A stretch of DNA of 21,040 nucleotides from Cyanothece sp. UBA12306 (lineage in GTDB: Bacteria > Cyanobacteriota > Cyanobacteriia > Cyanobacteriales > Microcystaceae). Numbering within the stretch: the stretch's first letter is position 1; each line of letters starts with the position of its first letter. Of the stretch, positions 7,865 to 15,029 are shown piece by piece. The notes beneath the pieces are model-generated. The model had not been told where the DNA came from, made no database searches, and saw only the letters and a program-made list of their open reading frames with translations. Both the position numbers and the translations under genes were made by a program. Location: positions 1 to 21,040 of the forward strand of contig DLXW01000317.1 in NCBI GenBank assembly GCA_003448685.1, given 5' to 3'.

Positions 7865-7924
7865 ATGATCAACACTCAAAGAGGACAGGTAGGAAAATCA
7901 ACAAAGTCAGAAGTGGCGAAGTAG
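7865..7924 (+). CDS. Possible 19-residue small ORF
   Basis: AAGGAG (7851-7856) lies eight bases before an ATG that opens a 19-codon frame, MINTQRGQVGKSTKSEVAK, ending in TAG at 7922-7924. The stop overlaps the first base pair of a strong stem-loop. The signal and spacing look real, but the second half of the frame is read from repeat sequence (AAGTCAGAAGTG) also found elsewhere in the window. I do not recognise the peptide, so it may be chance or the start of a lost gene. Confidence 0.2.
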   Translation: MINTQRGQVGKSTKSEVAK

Positions 7925-7970
7925 TTTTTGTGACGAAGATTTAAGCTTCGTCACAAAAACTTCTCACTTT
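7903..7970. repeat. Palindromic element with 16-bp perfect stem
   Basis: The inner arms, 7923-7938 and 7946-7961, are exact reverse complements around a 7-nt loop (ATTTAAG). Outside them AAAGTCAGAAGT (7903-7914) and ACTTCTCACTTT (7959-7970) form an imperfect outer inverted repeat. There is no long T tract, so a simple terminator is less likely than an intergenic palindromic repeat, though it could stop transcription. A second element at 10191-10253 has the same design. Confidence 0.75.
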
Positions 7971-8079
7971 AAAAAATCAGATTTTAGAGCCAATTTTTCT
8001 GATAATTTTATTGATCTGCTAATGTCAATTTTAAATCTGATGATCGCACTAAAATTGATTTTAATTCAACTAGGACCAA

Positions 8080-8109
8080 TTGACAATTTTTGCGGTTTTG
8101 CGTCAGAAT
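8080..8109 (+). promoter_or_regulatory. Probable promoter of the dedA-type gene
   Basis: A perfect TTGACA -35 (8080-8085) is followed after 18 bp by CAGAAT (8104-8109, four of six matches to TATAAT). Transcription would start near 8116, about 30 bp before the ATG. An alternative -10 is TAAATA at 8122. Confidence 0.4.
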
Positions 8110-8146
8110 ATGAAAAGAAAGTAAATATTTGTAAAGCAAAAAATAA

Positions 8147-8794
8147 ATGACTTTAGAATTTCTTTCATTAGATAATATTCAAGAAATCGCCCATCAATAC
8201 GGTTATTGGGCTGTATTTGTGGGAATTGCTCTAGAAAACGCTGGAATACCCCTACCAGGGGAAACTGTGACCATTGTGGGGGGAGTTTTCGCAGGAGGTG
8301 GAGACTTAAATTATTGGCTAGTATTAGGAAGTGCGATCTCAGGGGCGGTTATTGGAGATAATTTTGGTTATTGGCTCGGTAGATTGGGAGGTTGGCCGTT
8401 TTTAGTGAAATTTGGTCAATTTTTCCGAATCAATTCCCAAAAATTAGAAGAAGCTAGGATAAGCTTCAGTAGAAACGCTCCTAGAGCGGTGTTTTTTGGG
8501 CGTTTTGTCACCTTATTGAGAATTTTTGCCGGACCGATGGCAGGAATCGCTCGGATGCCCTATGGTCAATTTTTGCTCTGTAATTTTGGCGGAGCAGCTA
8601 TTTGGGCTGCTACGATGGTAACGATTTCTTTTTTCTTTGGGCAATTAATTCCCCTACATCAACTAATTAATTGGATTACTCAGTTTGGTATTTTAGCACT
8701 AATCTTAGTGATTGCTTCTTTGATTATTCCTTCTTGTTGGGAATCATTTAATAAAGTAAGAAGTCAGAAGTGTGAAGTCAGAAGTAAAAATTAA
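8147..8794 (+). CDS. DedA-family membrane protein
   Basis: A 215-residue inner-membrane protein of the DedA/VTT family, which includes lipid scramblases and undecaprenyl- or C55-phosphate carriers in other bacteria. Family landmarks: ENAGIPLPGETVTIVGG (30-46) with Glu39 in the first re-entrant loop, GDNFGYWLGRLGG (70-82), and FFGRFVTLLRIFAGPMAG (116-133) with the conserved Arg119, Arg125 and Pro130. Two further hydrophobic helices end at about 194. The last 13 residues, KVRSQKCEVRSKN, are encoded by a heptamer repeat array and are not family sequence; they make a basic cytoplasmic tail. The ATG start has no Shine-Dalgarno. ispH follows 142 bp later with its own promoter-like site. Confidence 0.92.
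   Translation: MTLEFLSLDNIQEIAHQYGYWAVFVGIALENAGIPLPGETVTIVGGVFAGGGDLNYWLVLGSAISGAVIGDNFGYWLGRLGGWPFLVKFGQFFRINSQKLEEARISFSRNAPRAVFFGRFVTLLRIFAGPMAGIARMPYGQFLLCNFGGAAIWAATMVTISFFFGQLIPLHQLINWITQFGILALILVIASLIIPSCWESFNKVRSQKCEVRSKN
8754..8788. repeat. Heptamer repeat inside the end of the dedA-type gene
   Basis: Five 7-bp units of the form AAGTnnG (AAGTAAG, AAGTCAG, AAGTGTG, AAGTCAG, AAGTAAA) run up to the TAA stop at 8792-8794. The consensus AAGTCAG is also part of the palindromic elements at 7903 and 10191. The repeat encodes the protein's final basic residues. Confidence 0.85.
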
Positions 8795-8802
8795 TCAGAT
8801 TA

Positions 8803-8827
8803 CTAACCAGATGCAACTTGTTAGTTT
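8803..8827 (+). terminator. Weak stem-loop after the dedA-type gene
   Basis: ACTAAC and GTTAGT can pair around a 12-nt loop, followed by a short T run. The stem has only six pairs, so termination here is a guess. Confidence 0.2.
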
Positions 8828-8880
8828 TAACCAAGTAACATCTTTTGCTAAATATTTTTAATATATTAAAATAGCCATTA

Positions 8881-8889
8881 TGCTAAAAT
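8881..8889 (+). promoter_or_regulatory. Extended -10 promoter of ispH
   Basis: TGCTAAAAT combines an extended TGn with TAAAAT (five of six to TATAAT). It lies 47 bp before the ispH ATG. No good -35 is seen at the expected distance, which fits an extended -10 type. Confidence 0.45.
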
Positions 8890-8936
8890 CATCCTAGACT
8901 TCAACGTTAGTCCAGGAAACTACATCTTATAAATCT

Positions 8937-10163
8937 ATGGATACTAAAGCATTTAAACGAACCCTACAACAATCAGATCATTATCATCGCAAAGGATTTG
9001 GTCAAACAGAAGAAGCGATGGGGATGATGAATACAGAGTATCAAAGTTCACTCATTCAAGAAATTCGCCAGAATAACTATCGATTACAACGAGGAAATGT
9101 AACCATTCTTTTGGCAGAAGCTTTTGGATTTTGTTGGGGAGTTGAAAGAGCTGTAGCCATGGCTTATGAAACCCGTAAACATTTTCCTCAAGAAAGAATT
9201 TGGATTACTAATGAACTAATTCACCATCCATCAGTTAACCAAAGATTACAAGAAATGGATGTTAAATTTATTGAAGTAATTAATGGTAAAAAAGACTTTT
9301 CAGTTGTTGAAGAAAAAGATGTAGTTATTCTACCTGCTTTTGGTGCAAGTGTTCAAGAAATGAGCTTACTTAATGATAAAAGTTGTACTATTGTCGATAC
9401 AACTTGTCCTTGGGTTTCTAAAGTTTGGAATTCAGTTGAAAAACACAAAAAACGTAATTACACTTCAATTATTCATGGCAAATATCGTCACGAAGAAACC
9501 GTTGCTACCAGTTCTTTTGCTGGAACTTATTTAATTGTTCTCAATTTAGAACAAGCTAATTATGTTTGTAACTATATTATCAATGGAGGTAACAAAGAAG
9601 AATTTCTTGCTAAGTTTAAAAATGCCTATTCTGAAGGATTTAATCCCGATACTGATTTAGAAAAAGTCGGAATTGCTAATCAAACAACTATGTTAAAGAG
9701 TGAAACCGAACAAATTGGCAAACTCTTTGAAAAAACAATGCTTAATAAATATGGACCCGCTACTTTAAATGAGCATTTTATGAGTTTTAATACTATTTGT
9801 GATGCGACTCAAGAACGTCAAGATGCCATGCTGGAATTAGTTAATGAAAAGATAGATTTAATGGTAGTTATTGGAGGCTTTAATTCATCCAATACAACTC
9901 ACTTACAAGAAATTCCAGTCTACCAAGGAATCACGTCTTATCATATCGATCATGGTAATCGTATTAAAGCAAATAATTGTATTGAACACAAGCCTTTAGG
10001 TAAAGAATTGGAAATCAAAGAAAATTGGCTTCCTGATGGACAGATTGTTGTTGGTGTTACTTCTGGTGCATCGACTCCTGATATTATTGTAGAAGCAGTG
10101 ATTGAGAAAATTTTTGAAACTAAAAACCTGGGATTTTCACAAGAATTAATTAAATCATCTTAA
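8937..10163 (+). CDS. ispH: 4-hydroxy-3-methylbut-2-enyl diphosphate reductase
   Basis: Last enzyme of the MEP isoprenoid pathway, reducing HMBPP to IPP and DMAPP with a [4Fe-4S] cluster in the cytosol; in phototrophs it draws electrons from ferredoxin. The three cluster cysteines are Cys66 ([13 protein letters not shown]), Cys157 ([13 protein letters not shown]) and Cys288 ([11 protein letters not shown]). Other family motifs are [10 protein letters not shown] (92-101), HGKYRHEET (180-188) with the substrate-binding His and Glu, and [11 protein letters not shown] (313-323). At 408 residues, with the first cysteine at 66 and not near 12, it is the plant/cyanobacterial form with an N-terminal extension and an insertion after Cys157. 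It should supply precursors for carotenoids, phytol, quinones and hopanoids; a hopanoid-associated gene (hpnA) lies about 9 kb downstream but is not linked by operon. Confidence 0.96.
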   Translation: MDTKAFKRTLQQSDHYHRKGFGQTEEAMGMMNTEYQSSLIQEIRQNNYRLQRGNVTILLAEAFGFCWGVERAVAMAYETRKHFPQERIWITNELIHHPSVNQRLQEMDVKFIEVINGKKDFSVVEEKDVVILPAFGASVQEMSLLNDKSCTIVDTTCPWVSKVWNSVEKHKKRNYTSIIHGKYRHEETVATSSFAGTYLIVLNLEQANYVCNYIINGGNKEEFLAKFKNAYSEGFNPDTDLEKVGIANQTTMLKSETEQIGKLFEKTMLNKYGPATLNEHFMSFNTICDATQERQDAMLELVNEKIDLMVVIGGFNSSNTTHLQEIPVYQGITSYHIDHGNRIKANNCIEHKPLGKELEIKENWLPDGQIVVGVTSGASTPDIIVEAVIEKIFETKNLGFSQELIKSS

Positions 10164-10190
10164 AGTAAATTTAAGTTTTACAGTTCAAAT

Positions 10191-10253
10191 AGTGTCAGAA
10201 GTGAAAGACAAGTTAGCGGATTAAATCCGCTAACTTAAATACTTCGCTTTAGC
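10191..10253. repeat. Palindromic element between convergent genes
   Basis: The core at 10210-10236 is a perfect odd palindrome with 13-base arms around a single central A; the GC-containing part is TTAGCGG/CCGCTAA. Outer arms AGTGTCAGAAGT (10191-10202) and ACTTCGCTTT (10241-10250) pair loosely. It lies between the convergent ispH and sbcC genes, so it could also act as a two-way terminator, but no T tract follows. Its flank matches the element at 7903. Confidence 0.7.
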
Positions 10254-10325
10254 ATTAATTTTAGTAAAATAGAATCAAGCAAATAAACTAAAAATATCTG
10301 CTTTAGAAAGCCTAAATTATAACCA

Positions 10326-13300
10326 TTAACTAACTAGGTATAATTGAGAACCTTGACTATTTTTTTGCACTTCAATACGATTTTGAAAAGCTTCTTTAAA
10401 TTGAGGCATATGGGTAACAGCTAAAATGCAAGAAAAGTCTGAGGCAATGGCATTAATTGCCCCAATTAAACGTTCACAACCTTGGGTATCTTGGGTTCCA
10501 AATCCCTCATCAATAATCAGCATTTGTAAAGCAGTACCTGCCTGTTGTGCTAATAATTTAGCCAAAGCTAAACGAATAGAAAAATTAATCCGAAATGCTT
10601 CTCCTCCCGAATAGGTTTCATAGGATCTAGTCATATTAGCATCAGCGATTAAAATATCTAAAGTATCAATTAGTTTAGTTGATTTTTGTCGAGAACTACC
10701 ACTACGTCCCGATTTTTGGGTGACAAATTTGATATGTAATTGATTTCCAGTTAACCTACTCAGAATTTGATTAGTTTCTGCTTCTAATTGGGGTAAAATA
10801 TTTTCAATCATTAATGCTTGAATACCATTTTTACCAAAAGCTTTAGCTAATTCTTGATAAACCCTATATTTTTTTCTAATTTCCTGTAATTTATTGTGAT
10901 CAATTTCAGATTTTTTTGCCAGATCTGCTAGTTGTTTAATAGACTCAGCAATTCTTCCTTTTTTCGCTAATAAATCGTCTAACTTTTGCCGACGATCTTG
11001 AATTTGCTTTTCCAAATTAGTTAATTCTTTTTGTTTATTAATAGTAGACTCTATTTTAGGAGATAGTGTATTTATTTCTTGCTTTAGTTTAGCTTGTTCT
11101 TCTAATTGATATTGTAATCTTATTGCTACTGTTTGATAACGCTGTTGTAATTGAGGTAATTGTTGTTTTGCTTGTTGCAGTTGTTGAGATTTTAATTGCC
11201 AAGATTGAGATTCACGCAAAGAATCTAATAATTCTTGATGCTTATTATTTTCATACCCTAACTCTTTGATATCTTTTTCTAATTGATTTATTTTATTTTT
11301 AAGATCTGAATTATTTTGTAATTCTTCTTTTTGTCTATGTAAATTACTTATTTTTTCGATTAAATGTGGTTTTTTTTGTAAAATAACTGAGTGACGGTTA
11401 CTAGCATCTTCTAATCTAGATTGTTTAATTTCTGCCCAACGAAATCTTTCAACATCTCCTCTTACTAAAGCATGGGTTTGTTCATCATAATCGAGTTTTT
11501 GTAATTCCTGATCGATTTTTGTCAATTCAGATTGTAATTCTACTGCATAAATTCCTGATGCTAGTGATTGTTCAATTTCTTGAATATTTTTGCTGATTTT
11601 TTTAGCATCCAAACTAATTAAACTAATATTTTCTAACTGCGCTTCTATTTGTCCATATTCTTGTTCTAAATAAGCTTTATTTGCTAATTGCTCTTGTAAA
11701 AGTTTATATTCTTCTCGTAATTGATTTAACTCTTTTTCTAAACTAGACATTTGTTCTTGCAACATCCACATTTTATCTTGGGTTTCTTGCTGTTGTGTTT
11801 GGGTTTTATTAATAACATGATGGCGATGGATTTCGTCCAAAGCTTGCTCACATAAAGGACAAGTTGCATCAGGAATTTCTAGCTGTTTTAGTTTATGTTG
11901 TAATTCTTCAATTTTTTCTTGATAAATGCGTTGATTTTCTCTAATTCTTTCTTGATATTCATTTTTTTCTTGTCCTTTTTCCTTGATTCTTTGTTGATAA
12001 ACTTCTTTGCGATCAAGAGCTTGTAATTTTAGATCAACTTCTCTTAAGTATTGTCGCATTTTTGGAATTTTATCAATTTGATTTAGAGACTGATTTTGAT
12101 TGATATAAAGTTGTTCTAATTTTGCTTCTAAATGAGATTTTATTTTTTCAATTTCAGTGTATAAAACATTTTTTCTTTGTAATAAAGGTGCAACTTTATG
12201 CTGTAATTTATCTAAATCTTTTAGCCGTTTACGCTGGAAATTCAGCTGTTCTAAAGCTAATGTAATTTCTCCAGACTTAGCCAAGGTAGATTTTAATTCT
12301 TTTTCCTGTTGTTCTAAGGTTTCTAATTGGGTTTGTTTTTGATGAATTTGCCAATCAATTTTATTTATTTCCTCTTTAATTTCTTTTTCTAATTTATGTC
12401 TTTGTTGTTGTTTTTCTTGGAAAATTTTAAATTGATTCGCTAATTGTTTTTCTTGTTTTTGTAGTTTTTGTAGTTTTTGGTAACCTTGATCAATGTCATC
12501 TTCTCGATCAAGCAGTTTTTGAAGTTCGTTAAGTTGTTGAACAATTTCATCTTGTTCTTGAGTAATTCTTGCTATATCTTGGGTTAAATTTTGACATTGT
12601 TGTTGTTGCCAACTAAATTGTTTTAACCAGTTTTTACGTTGATTTTCTTCTTCTTTAATTAGTTGTAATTGAAGGTAATCTTGCTCTTGTTTTTGTTGCA
12701 ATTGTTCTAATTGTTTATCTAAATCTTTTTGTTGATTTTGAAAATCTTTTTCTTGACTTAATCTTTTTTTAATAGGTTCTAAGTTTAATTCAAGTTGCTT
12801 AGCTTGACCTTGATATTGTTTTGATAAATCTTTAGATTGCTCAGCTAATTCTTGATAATGATTAAGGTTTAATAAATCGGCTAAAACTTTTTTTCTTTCA
12901 TTGGGGCGACGCAACATGAATTCATCGGCTCTTCCCTGTCGCAAATAAGCTGAATTCACAAATGTATCATAGTCAAGTTTTAAATAAGAAATGATTTTTT
13001 CTTGAGTTGCCCGTATGCCTTTTTCTGAAATAGTGCGAAATTCTCCGAGACTTTCTATCTGAAATTGTAGGTCAATATTACGACCGCGATTGCGATTTCT
13101 AATGATCCGATAGACTTCTTGATTGCTAATAAATTGAAAGTCAACTCGTACATATTCAGATCCTACATGAATAACATCATCATCAGTAGCAGCGCGACTT
13201 TTTCCCCAAATTACCCAGGTAATTGCTTCAAGGAGAGATGACTTGCCAGAACCATTAGAACCACAAATACAGGCTGTATGTAATCCTCTAAAATTTAGGC

Positions 13301-13352
13301 TGGCCTCTTGATAACTAAGAAAATTTTTTAAGGTAAGTTCGAGGGGAATCAT
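10326..13352 (-). CDS. sbcC: SbcC/Rad50-type ATPase
   Basis: Large SMC-like ATPase of the SbcCD (Mre11-Rad50) nuclease complex, which opens hairpins and processes DNA ends. The 1008 residues follow the standard plan: N-terminal half-ATPase with Walker A GSNGSGKSS (31-39) and Q-loop LRQGRADEF (137-145), a long coiled coil rich in Gln, Glu, Lys and Leu (about 165-490), the zinc hook C498-P-L-C501 exactly mid-protein, the returning coiled coil (about 510-860), and the C-terminal half with signature YSGGEAFR (914-921), Walker B LIIDEGFG (945-952) and switch His981. Length and layout match the family. The nuclease partner sbcD is not in the window. The ATG at 13352 starts the conserved MIPLELTLKNFLSYQ. 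It is divergent from rpsN across 152 bp containing a 12-bp palindrome. Confidence 0.94.
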   Translation of the reverse strand: MIPLELTLKNFLSYQEASLNFRGLHTACICGSNGSGKSSLLEAITWVIWGKSRAATDDDVIHVGSEYVRVDFQFISNQEVYRIIRNRNRGRNIDLQFQIESLGEFRTISEKGIRATQEKIISYLKLDYDTFVNSAYLRQGRADEFMLRRPNERKKVLADLLNLNHYQELAEQSKDLSKQYQGQAKQLELNLEPIKKRLSQEKDFQNQQKDLDKQLEQLQQKQEQDYLQLQLIKEEENQRKNWLKQFSWQQQQCQNLTQDIARITQEQDEIVQQLNELQKLLDREDDIDQGYQKLQKLQKQEKQLANQFKIFQEKQQQRHKLEKEIKEEINKIDWQIHQKQTQLETLEQQEKELKSTLAKSGEITLALEQLNFQRKRLKDLDKLQHKVAPLLQRKNVLYTEIEKIKSHLEAKLEQLYINQNQSLNQIDKIPKMRQYLREVDLKLQALDRKEVYQQRIKEKGQEKNEYQERIRENQRIYQEKIEELQHKLKQLEIPDATCPLCEQALDEIHRHHVINKTQTQQQETQDKMWMLQEQMSSLEKELNQLREEYKLLQEQLANKAYLEQEYGQIEAQLENISLISLDAKKISKNIQEIEQSLASGIYAVELQSELTKIDQELQKLDYDEQTHALVRGDVERFRWAEIKQSRLEDASNRHSVILQKKPHLIEKISNLHRQKEELQNNSDLKNKINQLEKDIKELGYENNKHQELLDSLRESQSWQLKSQQLQQAKQQLPQLQQRYQTVAIRLQYQLEEQAKLKQEINTLSPKIESTINKQKELTNLEKQIQDRRQKLDDLLAKKGRIAESIKQLADLAKKSEIDHNKLQEIRKKYRVYQELAKAFGKNGIQALMIENILPQLEAETNQILSRLTGNQLHIKFVTQKSGRSGSSRQKSTKLIDTLDILIADANMTRSYETYSGGEAFRINFSIRLALAKLLAQQAGTALQMLIIDEGFGTQDTQGCERLIGAINAIASDFSCILAVTHMPQFKEAFQNRIEVQKNSQGSQLYLVS

Positions 13353-13382
13353 TAATTGGATTCTAGTTAGTATATTAGTATT

Positions 13383-13394
13383 CTAGAATTCTAG
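13383..13394. promoter_or_regulatory. 12-bp palindrome in the sbcC/rpsN divergent region
   Basis: CTAGAATTCTAG is a perfect palindrome. The heptamer ATTCTAG occurs three times nearby (13360, 13380, 13388). It would fall in the sbcC leader if the minus-strand TATAAT at 13424-13429 is the -10. An operator role is inference; it does not look like the cyanobacterial LexA box. Confidence 0.3.
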
Positions 13395-13423
13395 CAGAAC
13401 AATTGTTTTTTCTGACTTTCGTA

Positions 13424-13452
13424 ATTATAGTTAGTCAACATTAGAATAATAA
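13424..13452 (-). promoter_or_regulatory. Possible sbcC promoter
   Basis: On the minus strand a perfect TATAAT (13424-13429) lies 17 bp from TTATTA (13447-13452), a weak -35. Transcription would start near 13417, giving a leader of about 65 bases that contains the palindrome. A plus-strand TAGAAT (13442-13447), possibly the rpsN -10, overlaps the -35 region. Confidence 0.3.
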
Positions 13453-13504
13453 GATAAGATGGAAGATGGTGTCTAAAAATTGATAAATCCTAAAAGATAG
13501 TGTT

Positions 13505-13807
13505 ATGGCTAAAAAATCTATGGTAGAGCGCGAGAAAAAGCGTGCGCGTCTTGTTGAGAAGTATGCAGCTAAGCGGGAAGCTTTAAAAGAAGAATTTCGC
13601 CAAGCTGAAGATTTTGATGAAAAGATGGAGATCCATCGTCAACTTCAGCGTCTTCCCCGCAACAGTTCTCCCAACCGTCGTCGGAACCGTTGTTGGGCTA
13701 CCGGAAGACCTAGAGGTTATTATAGAGACTTTGGACTGTCTCGCAACGTCCTACGGGAATGGGCTCACGAAGGATTATTACCTGGTGTAGTTAAGTCCAG
13801 TTGGTAG
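13505..13807 (+). CDS. rpsN: 30S ribosomal protein S14
   Basis: Small-subunit ribosomal protein that binds 16S rRNA in the head of the 30S subunit. The 100-residue length and sequence are those of the long S14 form: [20 protein letters not shown] at the start, [20 protein letters not shown] in the middle and [20 protein letters not shown] near the end, finishing GVVKSSW. There is only one cysteine, so the zinc-binding CxxC pairs of the short form are absent; this is the zinc-independent type. It stands alone, away from the main ribosomal protein cluster, as is usual for cyanobacterial rpsN. It is divergent from sbcC. Confidence 0.97.
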   Translation: MAKKSMVEREKKRARLVEKYAAKREALKEEFRQAEDFDEKMEIHRQLQRLPRNSSPNRRRNRCWATGRPRGYYRDFGLSRNVLREWAHEGLLPGVVKSSW

Positions 13808-13959
13808 TTGGTGGTTCATATTTAATAGCAATTCAGTGGCCAGTTATCCATTAAGGGATGATTGGTCATTATTTCTTTACGAGAGAGTAAGCAAGACCCT
13901 GTAGGTTTTGGATTTTGGCTGTTAAGATACTGAGTAGGGAGTTGACCTAGAAATCCCCC

Positions 13960-13978
13960 TTAATGAAGTCTTCATTAA
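13960..13978. terminator. Palindrome between convergent rpsN and the unknown gene
   Basis: TTAATGAAG and CTTCATTAA flank a single T, giving a nine-base inverted repeat eight bp from the stop codon of the minus-strand gene and about 150 bp after rpsN. The rightward side is AT-rich without a clear T tract. It may be a terminator for either strand. Confidence 0.35.
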
Positions 13979-13985
13979 TTATTAA

Positions 13986-14318
13986 TTATTGACCACAACA
14001 GCGATCAATCCCTAAACTATCAAGAATTAAATCACTCACCGCATTAGCCACAGCAAACTCGCTAAAAAAAGTCTCTCGAAAGTCAAAAGCTTGCATTTCC
14101 GTTACAATAGCAATGACCAAAGAACCTAAGTCATTTTCCCCTTCGAGTCGCTGACGCACAAAAATTTGAGCCGCCCTTTGAGCAATATTTTGATTGATCG
14201 ATTCAGGAATGAATTCTTGATCTAGCCAAGTTTGTAGGGCGATACGTAACCATTCTCCTTCTTGTTGAGGATTTTGAATTGGGGGTAAAGTTATGGGAGG
14301 GATAGGTTCAGCGGCCAT
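13986..14318 (-). CDS. Conserved cyanobacterial protein of unknown function
   Basis: A 110-residue soluble protein that I cannot assign to a named family. It begins with a Pro-rich stretch ([14 protein letters not shown], 1-14), followed by amphipathic helices: [18 protein letters not shown] (22-39), [20 protein letters not shown] (45-64) and [15 protein letters not shown] (66-80). It ends LGIDRCCGQ with paired cysteines. No signal peptide or membrane helix is seen. The composition and codons look like its neighbours and the sequence feels like a conserved cyanobacterial core protein, but that is from memory. It is divergent from aat with only 28 bp between the start codons, so their promoters must overlap or lie inside each other's genes. 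Confidence 0.72.
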   Translation of the reverse strand: MAAEPIPPITLPPIQNPQQEGEWLRIALQTWLDQEFIPESINQNIAQRAAQIFVRQRLEGENDLGSLVIAIVTEMQAFDFRETFFSEFAVANAVSDLILDSLGIDRCCGQ

Positions 14319-14346
14319 AGGAATATGCTGGTTGATTGAAGCTGTA

Positions 14347-14928
14347 ATGGGATTTGCTGAAGATACACAAACTATTATACAGGGATATGCCCAAGGTTAT
14401 TTTTTAATGGCCGATGAAATGGGGATAATGGGTTGGTATTCTAGTCGTCAACGCGCCCTAATTCCCCTAGATGAGCGTTTCCGCTATCCAAAATCTTTAC
14501 AGAGAATTTTGAATCAAAATCGTTTTTCTGTGGCTATTAATCGGGATTTTTTAGGGGTCTGTCAAGGTTGCGCCCAGCGAGATAGCACTTGGATTTCTCC
14601 TCAACTAATAGAGATTTATTGTAAACTTAATCAAGAAGGATGGGCTCATAGTTTTGAAACTTGGGAAGGGGATCAATTAGCAGGAGGGATTTTAGGTATT
14701 GCTATTGCTGGGGCTTTTATTGGAGAATCAATGTTTTATAAGATCCCAGAAGGGTCTAAAGTAGCAATGGTTAAATTAGTAGAACATCTCCAACAAAGGA
14801 ATTTTTTATTATTTGATGCCCAATTACAAAATCCCCATTTAGAAAGATTTGGTTCATATCAAATTAACAGCCAAGAATATGAGGTTTTATTACAACAAGC
14901 TTTAACGAAAAAATGTATTTTTGTTTAA
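14347..14928 (+). CDS. aat: Leucyl/phenylalanyl-tRNA--protein transferase
   Basis: Transfers Leu or Phe from aminoacyl-tRNA to the N terminus of proteins starting with Arg or Lys, marking them for ClpS/ClpAP-type degradation (N-degron pathway); cytosolic. From ATG 14347 it has 193 residues. Family motifs: [20 protein letters not shown] (29-48), [20 protein letters not shown] (64-83), WAHSFETW (99-106), [18 protein letters not shown] (113-130) and [14 protein letters not shown] (156-169). The catalytic-site Glu127, Asp157 and Gln159 are kept. It lacks about 30 N-terminal residues of the E. coli enzyme and has Ala where the bacterial DCQ motif has Cys; I recall the same in other cyanobacteria. 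An upstream in-frame ATG at 14293 would overlap the divergent gene and is rejected because the extra residues have no family match. Confidence 0.88.
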   Translation: MGFAEDTQTIIQGYAQGYFLMADEMGIMGWYSSRQRALIPLDERFRYPKSLQRILNQNRFSVAINRDFLGVCQGCAQRDSTWISPQLIEIYCKLNQEGWAHSFETWEGDQLAGGILGIAIAGAFIGESMFYKIPEGSKVAMVKLVEHLQQRNFLLFDAQLQNPHLERFGSYQINSQEYEVLLQQALTKKCIFV

Positions 14929-14944
14929 ATAAGTCCAAAGTATT

Positions 14945-14976
14945 AAGTATGATTGCATAATAGACTCATCATACTT
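14945..14976 (+). terminator. Possible stem-loop after aat
   Basis: AAGTATGA (14945-14952) and TCATACTT (14969-14976) form an eight-base inverted repeat with a 16-nt loop, followed by another T. It lies between the aat stop and the proA promoter. The long loop and short T run make it a weak candidate. Confidence 0.3.
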
Positions 14977-14983
14977 TCTGATT

Positions 14984-14992
14984 TGCTAGAAT
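14984..14992 (+). promoter_or_regulatory. Extended -10 promoter of proA
   Basis: TGCTAGAAT has an extended TGn plus TAGAAT. Transcription would start near 15000. That makes the in-frame TTG at 15000 an unlikely start codon and favours the ATG at 15030. Confidence 0.42.
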
Positions 14993-15029
14993 AAGTCAGT
15001 TGAACGGCTTTTATCCGACTAAAAACTTT

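Larger units (their letters stand above)
7748..8146. other. 399-bp repeat-rich spacer
   Basis: No recognisable gene. In order it holds a 10-bp palindrome GCTTCGAAGC (7819-7828) in a locally GC-richer patch (about 7815-7855), a short ORF candidate with its own ribosome binding site (7865-7924), a palindromic element with a 16-bp perfect stem (7903-7970), a looser 9-bp inverted repeat (7976-7984 against 8033-8041), and a promoter-like pair before the dedA-type gene (8080-8109). The first patch resembles decayed dispersed-repeat sequence. Confidence 0.75.

Noticed and set aside
7680..7868. Plus-strand 62-codon frame overlapping the end of ycf34
   Set aside because: It starts inside ycf34 in another frame and continues through repeat-like DNA; no ribosome binding site or family match.
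7976..8041. ATCAGATTT/AAATCTGAT inverted repeat as a riboswitch or RNA gene
   Set aside because: Only nine pairs across a 48-nt AT-rich gap, with no recognisable conserved RNA core.
10426..10614. Plus-strand frame inside sbcC
   Set aside because: Antisense to the SbcC signature and Walker B region, which are clearly the coding strand.
12157..12342. Plus-strand frame inside the SbcC coiled coil
   Set aside because: A chance frame opposite low-complexity coiled-coil codons.
14293..14346. Upstream ATG for aat
   Set aside because: It would overlap the divergent gene and adds residues with no counterpart in the family; ATG 14347 gives the usual cyanobacterial start.
15000..15029. TTG start for proA
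   Set aside because: It coincides with the likely transcription start from the TGCTAGAAT promoter and adds ten residues not expected in ProA.
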